From assembly GCA_945901965.1 (NCBI GenBank), contig CAMDMN010000140.1, positions 1 through 6,115 of the forward strand: a stretch of 6,115 bases of DNA, in the 5' to 3' direction. Position 1 is the first letter of the stretch; each line of letters opens with the position of its first letter. This document shows positions 1 to 6,114 of this stretch, piece after piece. Below the pieces are notes generated by a model. The model worked only from the letters and a program-made list of their open reading frames with translations. It made no database searches and was not told the origin of the DNA. This DNA is from Legionella genomosp. 1. GTDB lineage: Bacteria; Pseudomonadota; Gammaproteobacteria; Legionellales; Legionellaceae. The position numbers and the translations under genes are program-made.

Positions 1-253
1 CCAAATGCCGCTCAGACTCTAAAACGACGCCCTCTGATTCATCAAGCATCTTAACATAACCGCCAAGAGGGAAAAGTGAAATAGCATATTCAGTTCCATG
101 TTTATCACGCCAAGATTTAAGTACCTTACCAAAGCCAAAGGAAAATCTTAAAACCTTAACATTACACCAACGCGCAACAATAAAATGTCCAAATTCATGA
201 ACTACTATTAATACGAACAAAGCTAGAAAAAAATAGAGCAAAGTTAATAACAT
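1..253 (-). CDS. rseP: RseP-type site-2 intramembrane zinc protease, N-terminal part (cut by window edge)
   Basis: Reading the minus strand from 253 to the window edge gives 84 codons of an M50 intramembrane metalloprotease. The first hydrophobic segment (about residues 2-18) runs into the zinc-binding HEFGH motif at 19-23. It is followed by FSFGFGK and, further on, by GTEYAISLFPLGGYVKML, both hallmarks of RseP. In the family this inner-membrane enzyme makes the second cut in the anti-sigma factor RseA and also clears signal-peptide remnants. The PDZ domains and the second catalytic motif lie outside the window. Start choice: the ATG at 253 has a GGGA Shine-Dalgarno-like stretch six bases upstream and puts the motif near its usual position (residue 22 in E. 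coli). In-frame ATGs at 265 and 274 are possible and would add 4 or 7 residues, but have poorer ribosome sites. The gene follows cdsA by 21-42 bp, so it is probably co-transcribed. Family assignment is firm; the exact start is not. Confidence 0.93.
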   Translation of the reverse strand, partial: MLLTLLYFFLALFVLIVVHEFGHFIVARWCNVKVLRFSFGFGKVLKSWRDKHGTEYAISLFPLGGYVKMLDESEGVVLESERHL

Positions 254-295
254 AAAAATTCCCATTTCCACCATGTTGATTTTGCAAAAGCCCTA

Positions 296-1090
296 TTACC
301 TAATAAAAAACCAAGAAAATCCCGCATAAAATAGTGGCAGAGCTACAATCAAACCATCTATACGATCAAGAATCCCGCCATGGCCTGGTAAAATACTCCC
401 AGTATCTTTTAGTTTGACTCGTCTTTTAAGCATACTAATAAATAAATCGCCTAATATTGAAACTAAAGCTGTAACAAATGCTAAGAAAAACCAAATAAAA
501 TTTAAATTATAATCAAAATAAAAATATCCCATACCCGCAACCAACATTGCCAATATTAACCCAGCAGCAGCACCCTCAATAGTTTTTCCAGGACTTACCT
601 TTGGTATTAATTTATTACGCCCCCAGCGTTTACCTACTAAATATGCACCGCTATCTGTAACTGATACCAGAACTAGCAAATAGACAAAAAGACTTTTTCC
701 TTGTGGATATTGATAAATAGCGCCCAAAGAATTAGCAAATAATGGTAATATTATCAACGAAGCTAAGCCTACAAAAATTCGGTGCCCCCAACATGCTTCT
801 GAATTAGGAAAGGTCAATACAGCCAATAAAATTAAAACTAAAAGTAAAAAGCCTACAACCAAATAGAGTTTAAGCCAAATAGAACTTAAAACTATGAAAA
901 ACAATAATACTGGAATGAAAAGGAGTTTAAATAACAAACTATTAAGCGGGACTAATTTTGTCCACTCCCATCCGGCAGCAACCACAAGAATTAAAACCAC
1001 TAATTCCATTATCCAAATATTTGCATAATAAATAATTGCTAAGACTAATGGAATAAGAACTAAAGCTGTTAATAATCTCTGCTTAAACAT
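296..1090 (-). CDS. cdsA: Phosphatidate cytidylyltransferase (CDP-diglyceride synthase)
   Basis: CdsA makes CDP-diacylglycerol from phosphatidic acid and CTP in the inner membrane, the branch point to phosphatidylethanolamine, phosphatidylglycerol and cardiolipin. From the ATG at 1090 the protein has 264 residues, close to the family norm, and is almost entirely hydrophobic helices (about 5-38, 52-93, 105-120, 133-146, 172-191, 197-217 and 246-262). The C-terminal CDP-diglyceride synthase signature is complete at residues 219-245, with KRRVKLKD, the LPGHGG turn and DRID. Upstream are the conserved TDSGAYLVGK stretch with D146, the SPGKT motif at 166-170 and D215 of the GDL motif, a likely magnesium-ligand region. 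The open frame extends to an ATG at 1132, but the 1090 start has GAGAGG four bases upstream, gives a typical MFKQRLLTAL N-terminus and overlaps uppS by 8 bp rather than 50. That short overlap suggests translational coupling to uppS. No key residue appears to be missing. Confidence 0.96.
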   Translation of the reverse strand: MFKQRLLTALVLIPLVLAIIYYANIWIMELVVLILVVAAGWEWTKLVPLNSLLFKLLFIPVLLFFIVLSSIWLKLYLVVGFLLLVLILLAVLTFPNSEACWGHRIFVGLASLIILPLFANSLGAIYQYPQGKSLFVYLLVLVSVTDSGAYLVGKRWGRNKLIPKVSPGKTIEGAAAGLILAMLVAGMGYFYFDYNLNFIWFFLAFVTALVSILGDLFISMLKRRVKLKDTGSILPGHGGILDRIDGLIVALPLFYAGFSWFFIR

Positions 1091-1802
1091 GTTTCCTCTC
1101 AATATTGCCATACCGCCGCTTACGCTCACCAAACCAAATTAAAATATTTTCAAATTCCAGAGCTGAGAAATCAGGCCAATAAAGATCTGAAAAATAAAGT
1201 TCGGTATATGCAAGCTGCATTAGAAAAAAATTAGAGATCCGTTTTTCACCACTTGTCCGAATAAACAAATCAGGATCAGGTAAACCATGAGAACTAAGTC
1301 TTTGTGAAAAGGAGTTCTCATCAATATCGTCAAGTTTGATATCTTTATCAACCACTTCTTTAATTAATTTTTTTGTAGCCTGGATAATATCCCACTTACC
1401 ACCATAATTTAATGCAATATTTAAAATAAGCTTAGAATTATCAACTGTTAAAGTTTCAGCCTCATGCATTTTATTACATATATCATTTGATAACCTGTCT
1501 CGATCCCCCATAAATCTTATACAAACACCTTGAAGATGTAACTCAGGTATTTCTTGCTTTAACGATTCAAGAAAGATCTGCATAATAAATTCTACTTCTG
1601 CAGCAGGTCGTGACCAATTTTCACTACTAAAGGCAAATAAACTTAATACAGAAATTTTTTTCTGTAAACAAAATTTAATAACCAATCTCACTACATCAAT
1701 GCCAGCGCGATGACCTTCAAATCTTTCTAAACCTTTATTTTCAGCCCAGCGCCCATTTCCATCCATAACGATAGCAACATGTTGGGGTATTTTTTGACTC
1801 AA
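1083..1802 (-). CDS. uppS: Undecaprenyl diphosphate synthase (cis-prenyltransferase), TTG start
   Basis: UppS is a cytosolic enzyme that adds eight isopentenyl units in cis to farnesyl diphosphate, giving the C55 carrier lipid used for peptidoglycan, O-antigen and other surface glycans. The 239-residue protein has all five family blocks: MDGNGRWA at 13-20 with catalytic D14, GHRAG at 30-34, FSSENWSRP at 58-66, LNIALNYGGKWDI around 127-139, and IRTSGEKRISNF at 181-192 followed by AYTELYF. R182, E186, R188, S190 and E201 align with E. coli R194, E198, R200, S202 and E213. One mild oddity is RTSGE instead of the usual RTGGE. The start codon is TTG: no ATG or GTG lies between it and the upstream in-frame TAG, and the first internal ATG (codon 13) falls inside the catalytic motif. 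A GAAGGA ribosome site sits nine bases upstream. It is the first gene of the leftward cluster, and neither frr nor dxr is adjacent to it. Confidence 0.97.
   Translation of the reverse strand: MSQKIPQHVAIVMDGNGRWAENKGLERFEGHRAGIDVVRLVIKFCLQKKISVLSLFAFSSENWSRPAAEVEFIMQIFLESLKQEIPELHLQGVCIRFMGDRDRLSNDICNKMHEAETLTVDNSKLILNIALNYGGKWDIIQATKKLIKEVVDKDIKLDDIDENSFSQRLSSHGLPDPDLFIRTSGEKRISNFFLMQLAYTELYFSDLYWPDFSALEFENILIWFGERKRRYGNIERKHV
1095..1100 (-). promoter_or_regulatory. Ribosome binding site deciding the cdsA start
   Basis: The minus strand reads GAGAGG, then AAAC, then ATG at 1090. This purine-rich site lies inside the last codons of uppS and favours the 1090 start over the in-frame ATGs at 1111 and 1132, whose upstream bases match the anti-Shine-Dalgarno sequence less well. 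Its place within uppS fits coupled translation. Confidence 0.6.
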
Positions 1803-1934
1803 ACTACTTCTTCCTTCAATAAAAATGTCCTATAGTCTAACCTCTTTATATAAAAAATTTAAGAGAAGGTTGATTAAAAGTGGATTATTATCCTAAAAAT
1901 TATCAAAATCGATTAAACACTACTGGAGAAATCC
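1803..1934. promoter_or_regulatory. Divergent intergenic spacer, expected to hold promoters for uppS and gpmI
   Basis: This 132-bp AT-rich stretch separates the 5' ends of uppS (leftward) and gpmI (rightward), so by position it should carry both promoters. I could not fix either one. Candidates on the plus strand are TTGATT at 1870-1875 with TAAAAA at 1894-1899 (18-bp spacing, four of six matches in the second box), and TATTAT at 1886-1891, which lacks a good partner. The TATATAAA run at 1847-1854 is a possible minus-10 element on either strand, again without a clear minus-35. A small palindrome, GGAT-N4-ATCC, lies at 1881-1892 and GATTAAA occurs twice (1872-1878 and 1911-1917). The gpmI ribosome site GGAG at 1925-1928 sits six bases before its ATG. 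Location is certain; the boxes are guesses. Confidence 0.45.
1812..1817 (-). promoter_or_regulatory. Ribosome binding site supporting the TTG start of uppS
   Basis: On the minus strand GAAGGA lies nine bases before the TTG at 1802. Because the frame has no ATG or GTG between the upstream TAG and codon 13, this site is the main support for calling TTG as the start. Confidence 0.65.
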
Positions 1935-3479
1935 ATGGCTAATGGCTTACCGCTAGTATTAATGATCCTAGATGGTTGGGGTTATAGCAAGGAAAAATCA
2001 TATAATGCCATTGCATTAGCTAATACTCCTCATTGGGATAGCTGGTGGAAAGAACACCCTCATATCTTACTTGAAGCCTCAGGAGATGATGTAGGATTAC
2101 CAAGTGGCCAAATGGGGAACTCTGAAGTAGGCCATATGCATATAGGGGCTGGGCGTATTATTCCCCAAGACTTTACCCAGATAAATGAAGCAATAGCAAA
2201 CGGCGAATTTGCCAAAAACCCTGTATTTATTAAAACAATAAATGACATGAAAAAAGAAGCTAAGGCAATACATGTTTTAGGCCTATTTTCACCAGGTGGA
2301 GTCCATAGCCATGAAAACCATTTATTCGCATTTTTATCATTATGCGCTAAAGAGAAATTTACCAATGTATATCTTCATTTATTTTTAGATGGTCGCGATA
2401 CTTCACCAAAGAGTGCAAAATCAAGCTTTGCTAAACTTAAAAAAATTCTAGAAAGTTTTCCTGTCGCTAAAATTTGTTCGATTACTGGCCGCTATTATGC
2501 TATGGATCGTGATAAACGCTGGCAACGAGTAGAGCCTGCATATCAATTACTAACTGAAGCTAAATCTCCTCATCATTTCAATACAGCTGAAGAAGCCTTA
2601 AATGCCTTCTATAAAGAAAATATAAATGATGAATTTATCCCACCAACTATTATTGGAAAAGGCATTCCCATAAAAGATGGAGATTCAATATTCTTTTTTA
2701 ATTATCGAGCTGATCGTGCGAGACAATTAACCTCAGCCCTTATTAATAAAGATTTTGATGGCTTTGTACGTACTAAAATTCCAAAAATCTCATATTTTAT
2801 TAGCATGACGCAATACGCCCAATTTCTTCCAACAAAATCTGCCTTTCCACCGATAACTCTTCACAATACTTTAGGAGAAGTATTAGAAGAACATGGCTTA
2901 AGGCAATTACGTATTGCTGAAACTGAAAAATATGCTCATGTTACTTTTTTTCTAAATGGAGGTTCTGAAAAAATATTTGCACATGAAGACCGAATTCTAA
3001 TTCCATCTCCATTAGTAGCAACTTACGATCTAACACCTAAAATGAGTGCAGAAAAATTAACAAAAGACTTAATTAAAGCTATCAATAGTGGCAAATATGA
3101 TGTCATTATATGTAATTATGCTAATGCTGACATGGTTGGGCACTCAGGCAATCTTAATGCTACTATTAAAGCTATTGAATATTTAGATATAGCCATGAAT
3201 GAAGTAGTTGAAGCCTTAGCCAAAGTACGAGGTCAATTATTAATAACCGCCGATCATGGTAATGCTGAATCTATGTTTAATGAATCAACAAACCAAGCAC
3301 ATACAGCACATACTAACCAACCGGTTCCCTTTGTTTATATTGGTGATAATTGGAAGTTTATTACCACACAAGGTAGCCTAATTGATGTTGCCCCAACGAT
3401 ATTAAAGTTACTTGATATTAAAATACCAAAAGAAATGACGGGTAAAGCTTTATTGGAAGAAAATAATGAAGCAAAATGA
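1935..3479 (+). CDS. gpmI: 2,3-bisphosphoglycerate-independent phosphoglycerate mutase
   Basis: This cytosolic, usually manganese-dependent enzyme interconverts 3-phosphoglycerate and 2-phosphoglycerate in glycolysis and gluconeogenesis through a phosphoserine intermediate. The 514-residue length is typical of the family. The metal and catalytic residues of the alkaline-phosphatase fold are all present: D13 in LDGWG, the nucleophile S63 in GNSEVGH, D399 and H403 in NADMVGH, D440 and H441 in TADHGN, and H459 in AHTAH. The inserted transferase domain carries SPGGVHSHENH (119-129), FLDGRDTSP (150-158) and ITGRYYAMDRDKRW (183-196), and further on come NYRADRARQL and ETEKYAHVTFF. The GQMGNSEVGH stretch is preceded by LPS, where many homologues have LPD; this is a minor substitution. 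The ATG at 1935 has GGAG six bases upstream. The last 14 bases overlap the next gene, which suggests co-transcription of a metabolic gene with an envelope gene. It is distinct in sequence and mechanism from the cofactor-dependent GpmA. Confidence 0.98.
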   Translation: MANGLPLVLMILDGWGYSKEKSYNAIALANTPHWDSWWKEHPHILLEASGDDVGLPSGQMGNSEVGHMHIGAGRIIPQDFTQINEAIANGEFAKNPVFIKTINDMKKEAKAIHVLGLFSPGGVHSHENHLFAFLSLCAKEKFTNVYLHLFLDGRDTSPKSAKSSFAKLKKILESFPVAKICSITGRYYAMDRDKRWQRVEPAYQLLTEAKSPHHFNTAEEALNAFYKENINDEFIPPTIIGKGIPIKDGDSIFFFNYRADRARQLTSALINKDFDGFVRTKIPKISYFISMTQYAQFLPTKSAFPPITLHNTLGEVLEEHGLRQLRIAETEKYAHVTFFLNGGSEKIFAHEDRILIPSPLVATYDLTPKMSAEKLTKDLIKAINSGKYDVIICNYANADMVGHSGNLNATIKAIEYLDIAMNEVVEALAKVRGQLLITADHGNAESMFNESTNQAHTAHTNQPVPFVYIGDNWKFITTQGSLIDVAPTILKLLDIKIPKEMTGKALLEENNEAK

Positions 3480-4629
3480 TTATAAAAATCAATGGATTAT
3501 TAACTTAGGCTATAATTCATCTTTTGTTTTTAAAATTATTAATATATTACTTTATTGTTTTTTACTCACATCGAATATTGTCAATGCAGATCCTGCTGCC
3601 ATGACGCAAACTAAAACTAAACTAAATCAGTTAGAAACTAAGATTAACAGTCTAAAACAAGAATTAATAAATGCTAAAGATAAGACATCATTACTCAATA
3701 ATGAGCTTGCAAAAGTAGAAAAAAATCTAAGCTCCAATATAATGCAACTACGTATTAATGAAAAAAATATGGAGGTTAAGCAATCTAAAATCGAAGAATT
3801 AAATATAAAAATCGATGAATTAAATAAACAATTAAAAACCCAACAGCAATTATTAGCGAGTCATGTCCGTGCAAGGTACATACTAGGAGAGTACCAACCA
3901 CTTAAGTGGCTGATTAATCAAGATGATCCATACAAAGCCAGCCACCTCCTAACTCTATACCAATACATCTTACAATCTCGCCAAAATTTAATTGATAAAA
4001 TCCAAGACACCAAATCTAATCTTGCGATTAACCAAAATAAATTACATCAAGAAGTGAAAGATATGCAGTTATTAACTGTAGAAATAAGTAAACAACAACA
4101 AAAATTTGAACAAGATAAACTCTATAGCAAAGAAATTATTAGCTCACTTAATGAAGACATTTTAAATAAAGAACAAGGTTTAAATGAATATTTAAGAAAT
4201 AAAAATAATTTAACCCAAGTTTTAAAAAATATCCTTAAGCAAAATATAGAGAATAAAAACCAACCGATTACCCTAATGCGTAATAAACTTCCACGGCCGG
4301 TAGTTGCAAATAATACAACGCTTAAATTAAATCAGGGCATTGTATTTTTTGCTAATGAAGGCAGCTCTGTTTATGCGGTTTATCATGGCAAAGTAGTTTT
4401 TAGTGATTGGCTAAATGGCTATGGATTACTATTAATAGTTGATCATGGACATGGCTTTATGACATTGTATGCACATAACCAATCTTTATTTAAACAAAAA
4501 GGTGAAACAGTTTTTCAAGGTGATCAAATAGCAACTGTTGGACATAGCGGCGGAATTAAGAAAAACGGTCTATACTTTGAAATAAGGCAAAGTGGAAAAG
4601 CAATTTCACCACTTAAATGGCTGTCTTAA
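3466..4629 (+). CDS. envC: EnvC-like murein hydrolase activator (coiled coil plus degenerate M23/LytM domain)
   Basis: This is a predicted periplasmic protein of 387 residues. A basic, unusually long n-region precedes a hydrophobic core (about 24-36) and a plausible signal peptidase I site after VNA at 39-41. Residues about 45-265 are charged, Asn/Gln/Lys-rich coiled coil, broken near 135-175 by an EnvC-type stretch (RARYILGEYQPLKWLINQDDP at 135-155). The M23 fold covers about 285-387, with GSSVYAVYHGKVV, NGYGLLLIVDHG and LYFEIR. Aligned to active LytM enzymes, the first zinc His and Asp are N289 and V293, and the HxH pair is G368 and Y370; only the His of LYAHN (H337) remains. E. coli EnvC is similarly degenerate and activates the amidases AmiA and AmiB at the septum rather than cutting peptidoglycan. 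The same role is inferred here. The start overlaps gpmI by 14 bp, with GGAAG about seven bases upstream, implying coupled expression. The symbol rests on architecture; no amidase is visible in the window. Confidence 0.88.
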   Translation: MKQNDYKNQWIINLGYNSSFVFKIINILLYCFLLTSNIVNADPAAMTQTKTKLNQLETKINSLKQELINAKDKTSLLNNELAKVEKNLSSNIMQLRINEKNMEVKQSKIEELNIKIDELNKQLKTQQQLLASHVRARYILGEYQPLKWLINQDDPYKASHLLTLYQYILQSRQNLIDKIQDTKSNLAINQNKLHQEVKDMQLLTVEISKQQQKFEQDKLYSKEIISSLNEDILNKEQGLNEYLRNKNNLTQVLKNILKQNIENKNQPITLMRNKLPRPVVANNTTLKLNQGIVFFANEGSSVYAVYHGKVVFSDWLNGYGLLLIVDHGHGFMTLYAHNQSLFKQKGETVFQGDQIATVGHSGGIKKNGLYFEIRQSGKAISPLKWLS

Positions 4630-4650
4630 GTAACAAGGTGTTGAATTTAT

Positions 4651-4674
4651 ATAACATAATGCACTAAATGTTAT
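4651..4674. repeat. Inverted repeat ATAACAT-N10-ATGTTAT
   Basis: A perfect 7-bp inverted repeat with a 10-base loop starts 22 bases after the stop codon of the EnvC-like gene. As RNA it would form a weak AT-rich stem; as DNA it could be a dimeric regulator site. It overlaps the only candidate promoter for ctpA that I could find. No T-tract follows, which argues against a Rho-independent terminator. Confidence 0.45.
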
Positions 4675-4701
4675 CTGCTAAAACAATAATAATAAAAGAA
4701 A

Positions 4702-4722
4702 GCAAATTCTTTATAGAATTGC
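4702..4722. repeat. Hairpin AATTCT-TTAT-AGAATT just upstream of the ctpA ribosome site
   Basis: A 6-bp perfect stem (4705-4710 with 4715-4720) around the tetraloop TTAT is extended by a further GC/GC pair across one bulged A. It ends about five bases before the AAGGAGAG ribosome site of ctpA. It may stabilise the 5' end of the message or affect ribosome access. It is short and AT-rich, so chance is possible. Confidence 0.4.
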
Positions 4723-4726
4723 CTTC

Positions 4727-4734
4727 AAGGAGAG
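4727..4734 (+). promoter_or_regulatory. Strong ribosome binding site of ctpA
   Basis: AAGGAGAG is the best Shine-Dalgarno match in the window, with GGAG six bases before the ATG at 4739. It fixes the ctpA start and suggests efficient independent initiation, unlike the coupled start of the upstream EnvC-like gene. Confidence 0.75.
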
Positions 4735-4738
4735 AAAA

Positions 4739-6094
4739 ATGCTTAAGAAGAAAGTTTCATATACTGTTCTCATGGCTATCTTCGCAACATCATCACTTTT
4801 TCCGTTAAATTTAGTAGCTGCTGAAGAAGAATATGATGAAAGCCGTCAACAAGCCGGACAAACTAATCAACGGATCCCTTTAGAAGATGTTCAACGTTTT
4901 TCTAATGCGATTAGTGAAATTAAAAAATACTATGTGAAACCTATAAGCGACAAAGAATTATTCGATAATGCTATCCGTGGAATGTTAAGTGGCCTTGATC
5001 CACATTCAAGCTATCTAGACGAAAATGAATTTAAAGAACTTCAAACTGCTACAAATGGAGAGTTTGGTGGTTTAGGAATCGAAGTTACCATGGAAGACGG
5101 GGTAGTTAAAGTAATCACCCCTATAGTAGATACACCTGCCTATAAAGCTGGAATTAAATCTGGAGACTATATAGTCAAATTAGGTTCAAAATCAGTTCAA
5201 GGTTTAGAGCTTAAAGATGCTGTTGAATTAATGCGTGGCAAAGCAGGTAGCACCATTGACTTAACTATAATCCGCAAAGGTACTGAGAAGCCATTAAAAT
5301 TCACCTTAATGCGTGAAAAAATTATGATTCAAAGTGTCAAAAGCAAACTCCTTGATAAACAATATGGTTATATACGCCTGACCCAATTTCAAGCACAAAC
5401 TGATAAAGACATGGAGAAAGCAGTAGCAGAACTTAAAAAACAAGCTGGTGGAGAACTTAAAGGCTTAGTTCTCGATTTACGCAATAATCCAGGTGGACTT
5501 TTAGATTCAGCCATTCAAATATCTGATGCCTTCCTTGATGACAGCAAAAAAGGAAAACCTGAAATAGTGGTATATACTCAAGGCCGTTTACCAGGATCTA
5601 AATTTACAGCCATCGCTAAACCAAGCGATATTCTTCATCATGCCCCAATGGTGGTTTTAATCAATAGCGGCTCAGCCTCTGCCTCAGAAATTGTTGCCGG
5701 AGCTTTAAAAGATAATAAACGAGCAATTATTGTAGGAACAAGAAGCTTTGGTAAGGGATCAGTGCAAACTGTATTACCATTGGATAGTAAGCGTGGTATA
5801 AAATTGACTACAGCTCTTTATTACACTCCATCTGGTATATCTATTCAAGCAAAGGGAATTACTCCAGATATAATAGTTGAAGAAATAGCCATCCCTAAAG
5901 GAGTTAGCAATAAAGGTAATGAACTTGATTATTCAGAGGCCGATTTAAGTGGACATTTTGCCAATCAAAATGATACAGAAAATCCACTTGTGGTCAAACA
6001 AGCTTTACAAAATAGACAAGCACTCATGCAAGAAGACTATCAACTATATGCAGCACTGACCATCCTTGAAGGATTAGCTGTCGCACAACGTTAA
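4739..6094 (+). CDS. ctpA: C-terminal processing protease (S41 family, PDZ-containing)
   Basis: This is a 451-residue exported serine protease of the CtpA/Prc/Tsp family, which cuts periplasmic or membrane-attached proteins from their C-termini. A lysine-rich N-terminus (MLKKK) and a hydrophobic stretch to about residue 27 end in a signal peptidase site near LVAA (25-28). A helical region carries RGMLSGLDPHSSYL (80-93), followed by a PDZ domain at about 108-190 beginning at the GEFGGLGIEV loop. The S41 core includes GYIRLTQF, LDLRNNPGGLL and the catalytic set: S314 in GSASASE, K339 in FGKGSVQ and Q343. The Ser-Lys spacing of 25 equals that of Bacillus CtpB (S309/K334) and E. coli Prc (S430/K455). 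At this length it is a CtpA-type enzyme rather than the much larger E. coli Prc. A 60-70-residue tail after the core contains an acidic stretch and two probable helices. In other bacteria such proteases degrade peptidoglycan hydrolases, so the adjacent EnvC-like gene is suggestive. The enzyme looks complete. Confidence 0.96.
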   Translation: MLKKKVSYTVLMAIFATSSLFPLNLVAAEEEYDESRQQAGQTNQRIPLEDVQRFSNAISEIKKYYVKPISDKELFDNAIRGMLSGLDPHSSYLDENEFKELQTATNGEFGGLGIEVTMEDGVVKVITPIVDTPAYKAGIKSGDYIVKLGSKSVQGLELKDAVELMRGKAGSTIDLTIIRKGTEKPLKFTLMREKIMIQSVKSKLLDKQYGYIRLTQFQAQTDKDMEKAVAELKKQAGGELKGLVLDLRNNPGGLLDSAIQISDAFLDDSKKGKPEIVVYTQGRLPGSKFTAIAKPSDILHHAPMVVLINSGSASASEIVAGALKDNKRAIIVGTRSFGKGSVQTVLPLDSKRGIKLTTALYYTPSGISIQAKGITPDIIVEEIAIPKGVSNKGNELDYSEADLSGHFANQNDTENPLVVKQALQNRQALMQEDYQLYAALTILEGLAVAQR

Positions 6095-6098
6095 ACAA

Positions 6099-6114
6099 TG
6101 TGGGCAAGACCACA
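6099..6114. terminator. Possible start of a hairpin or terminator after ctpA, cut by window end
   Basis: TGTGG and CCACA form a 5-bp inverted repeat around GCAAGA, beginning four bases after the ctpA stop codon. Such a position suits an intrinsic terminator, but the window ends before any T-tract could be seen and the stem is short. Confidence 0.25.

Larger units (their letters stand above)
4630..4738 (+). other. Spacer between the EnvC-like gene and ctpA, with two inverted repeats
   Basis: This AT-rich 109-bp gap has no ORF of note. It contains an ATAACAT/ATGTTAT inverted repeat at 4651-4674 and an AATTCT/AGAATT hairpin at 4702-4722, then the strong ribosome site of ctpA. TTGAAT at 4641-4646 could be a minus-35 box with CTAAAT at 4664-4669 as a weak minus-10, so ctpA may have its own promoter in addition to any read-through. 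There is no convincing intrinsic terminator, since neither hairpin is followed by a run of T. Confidence 0.4.

Noticed and set aside
1091..1132. Longer cdsA start at 1132 (14 extra residues)
   Set aside because: The extension lies fully within uppS, lacks a good ribosome site and gives an atypical N-terminus, whereas the ATG at 1090 has GAGAGG upstream and begins like other CdsA proteins.
2060..2365. A 101-codon open frame on the minus strand inside gpmI
   Set aside because: It lies wholly antisense to a well-conserved gpmI region containing the FSPGGVHSHENH motif. Its translation resembles no family I know, and no ribosome site or context supports it.
3553..3570. Lipobox making the EnvC-like protein a lipoprotein
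   Set aside because: There is a cysteine in the hydrophobic core (C31 in LLYC), but the residue before it is Tyr rather than Ala, Gly or Ser, and the core continues past it. A signal peptidase I site after A41 fits better.
4651..4722. Intrinsic terminator between the EnvC-like gene and ctpA
   Set aside because: Both inverted repeats are AT-rich and neither is followed by a T-tract, so they do not meet the usual pattern.
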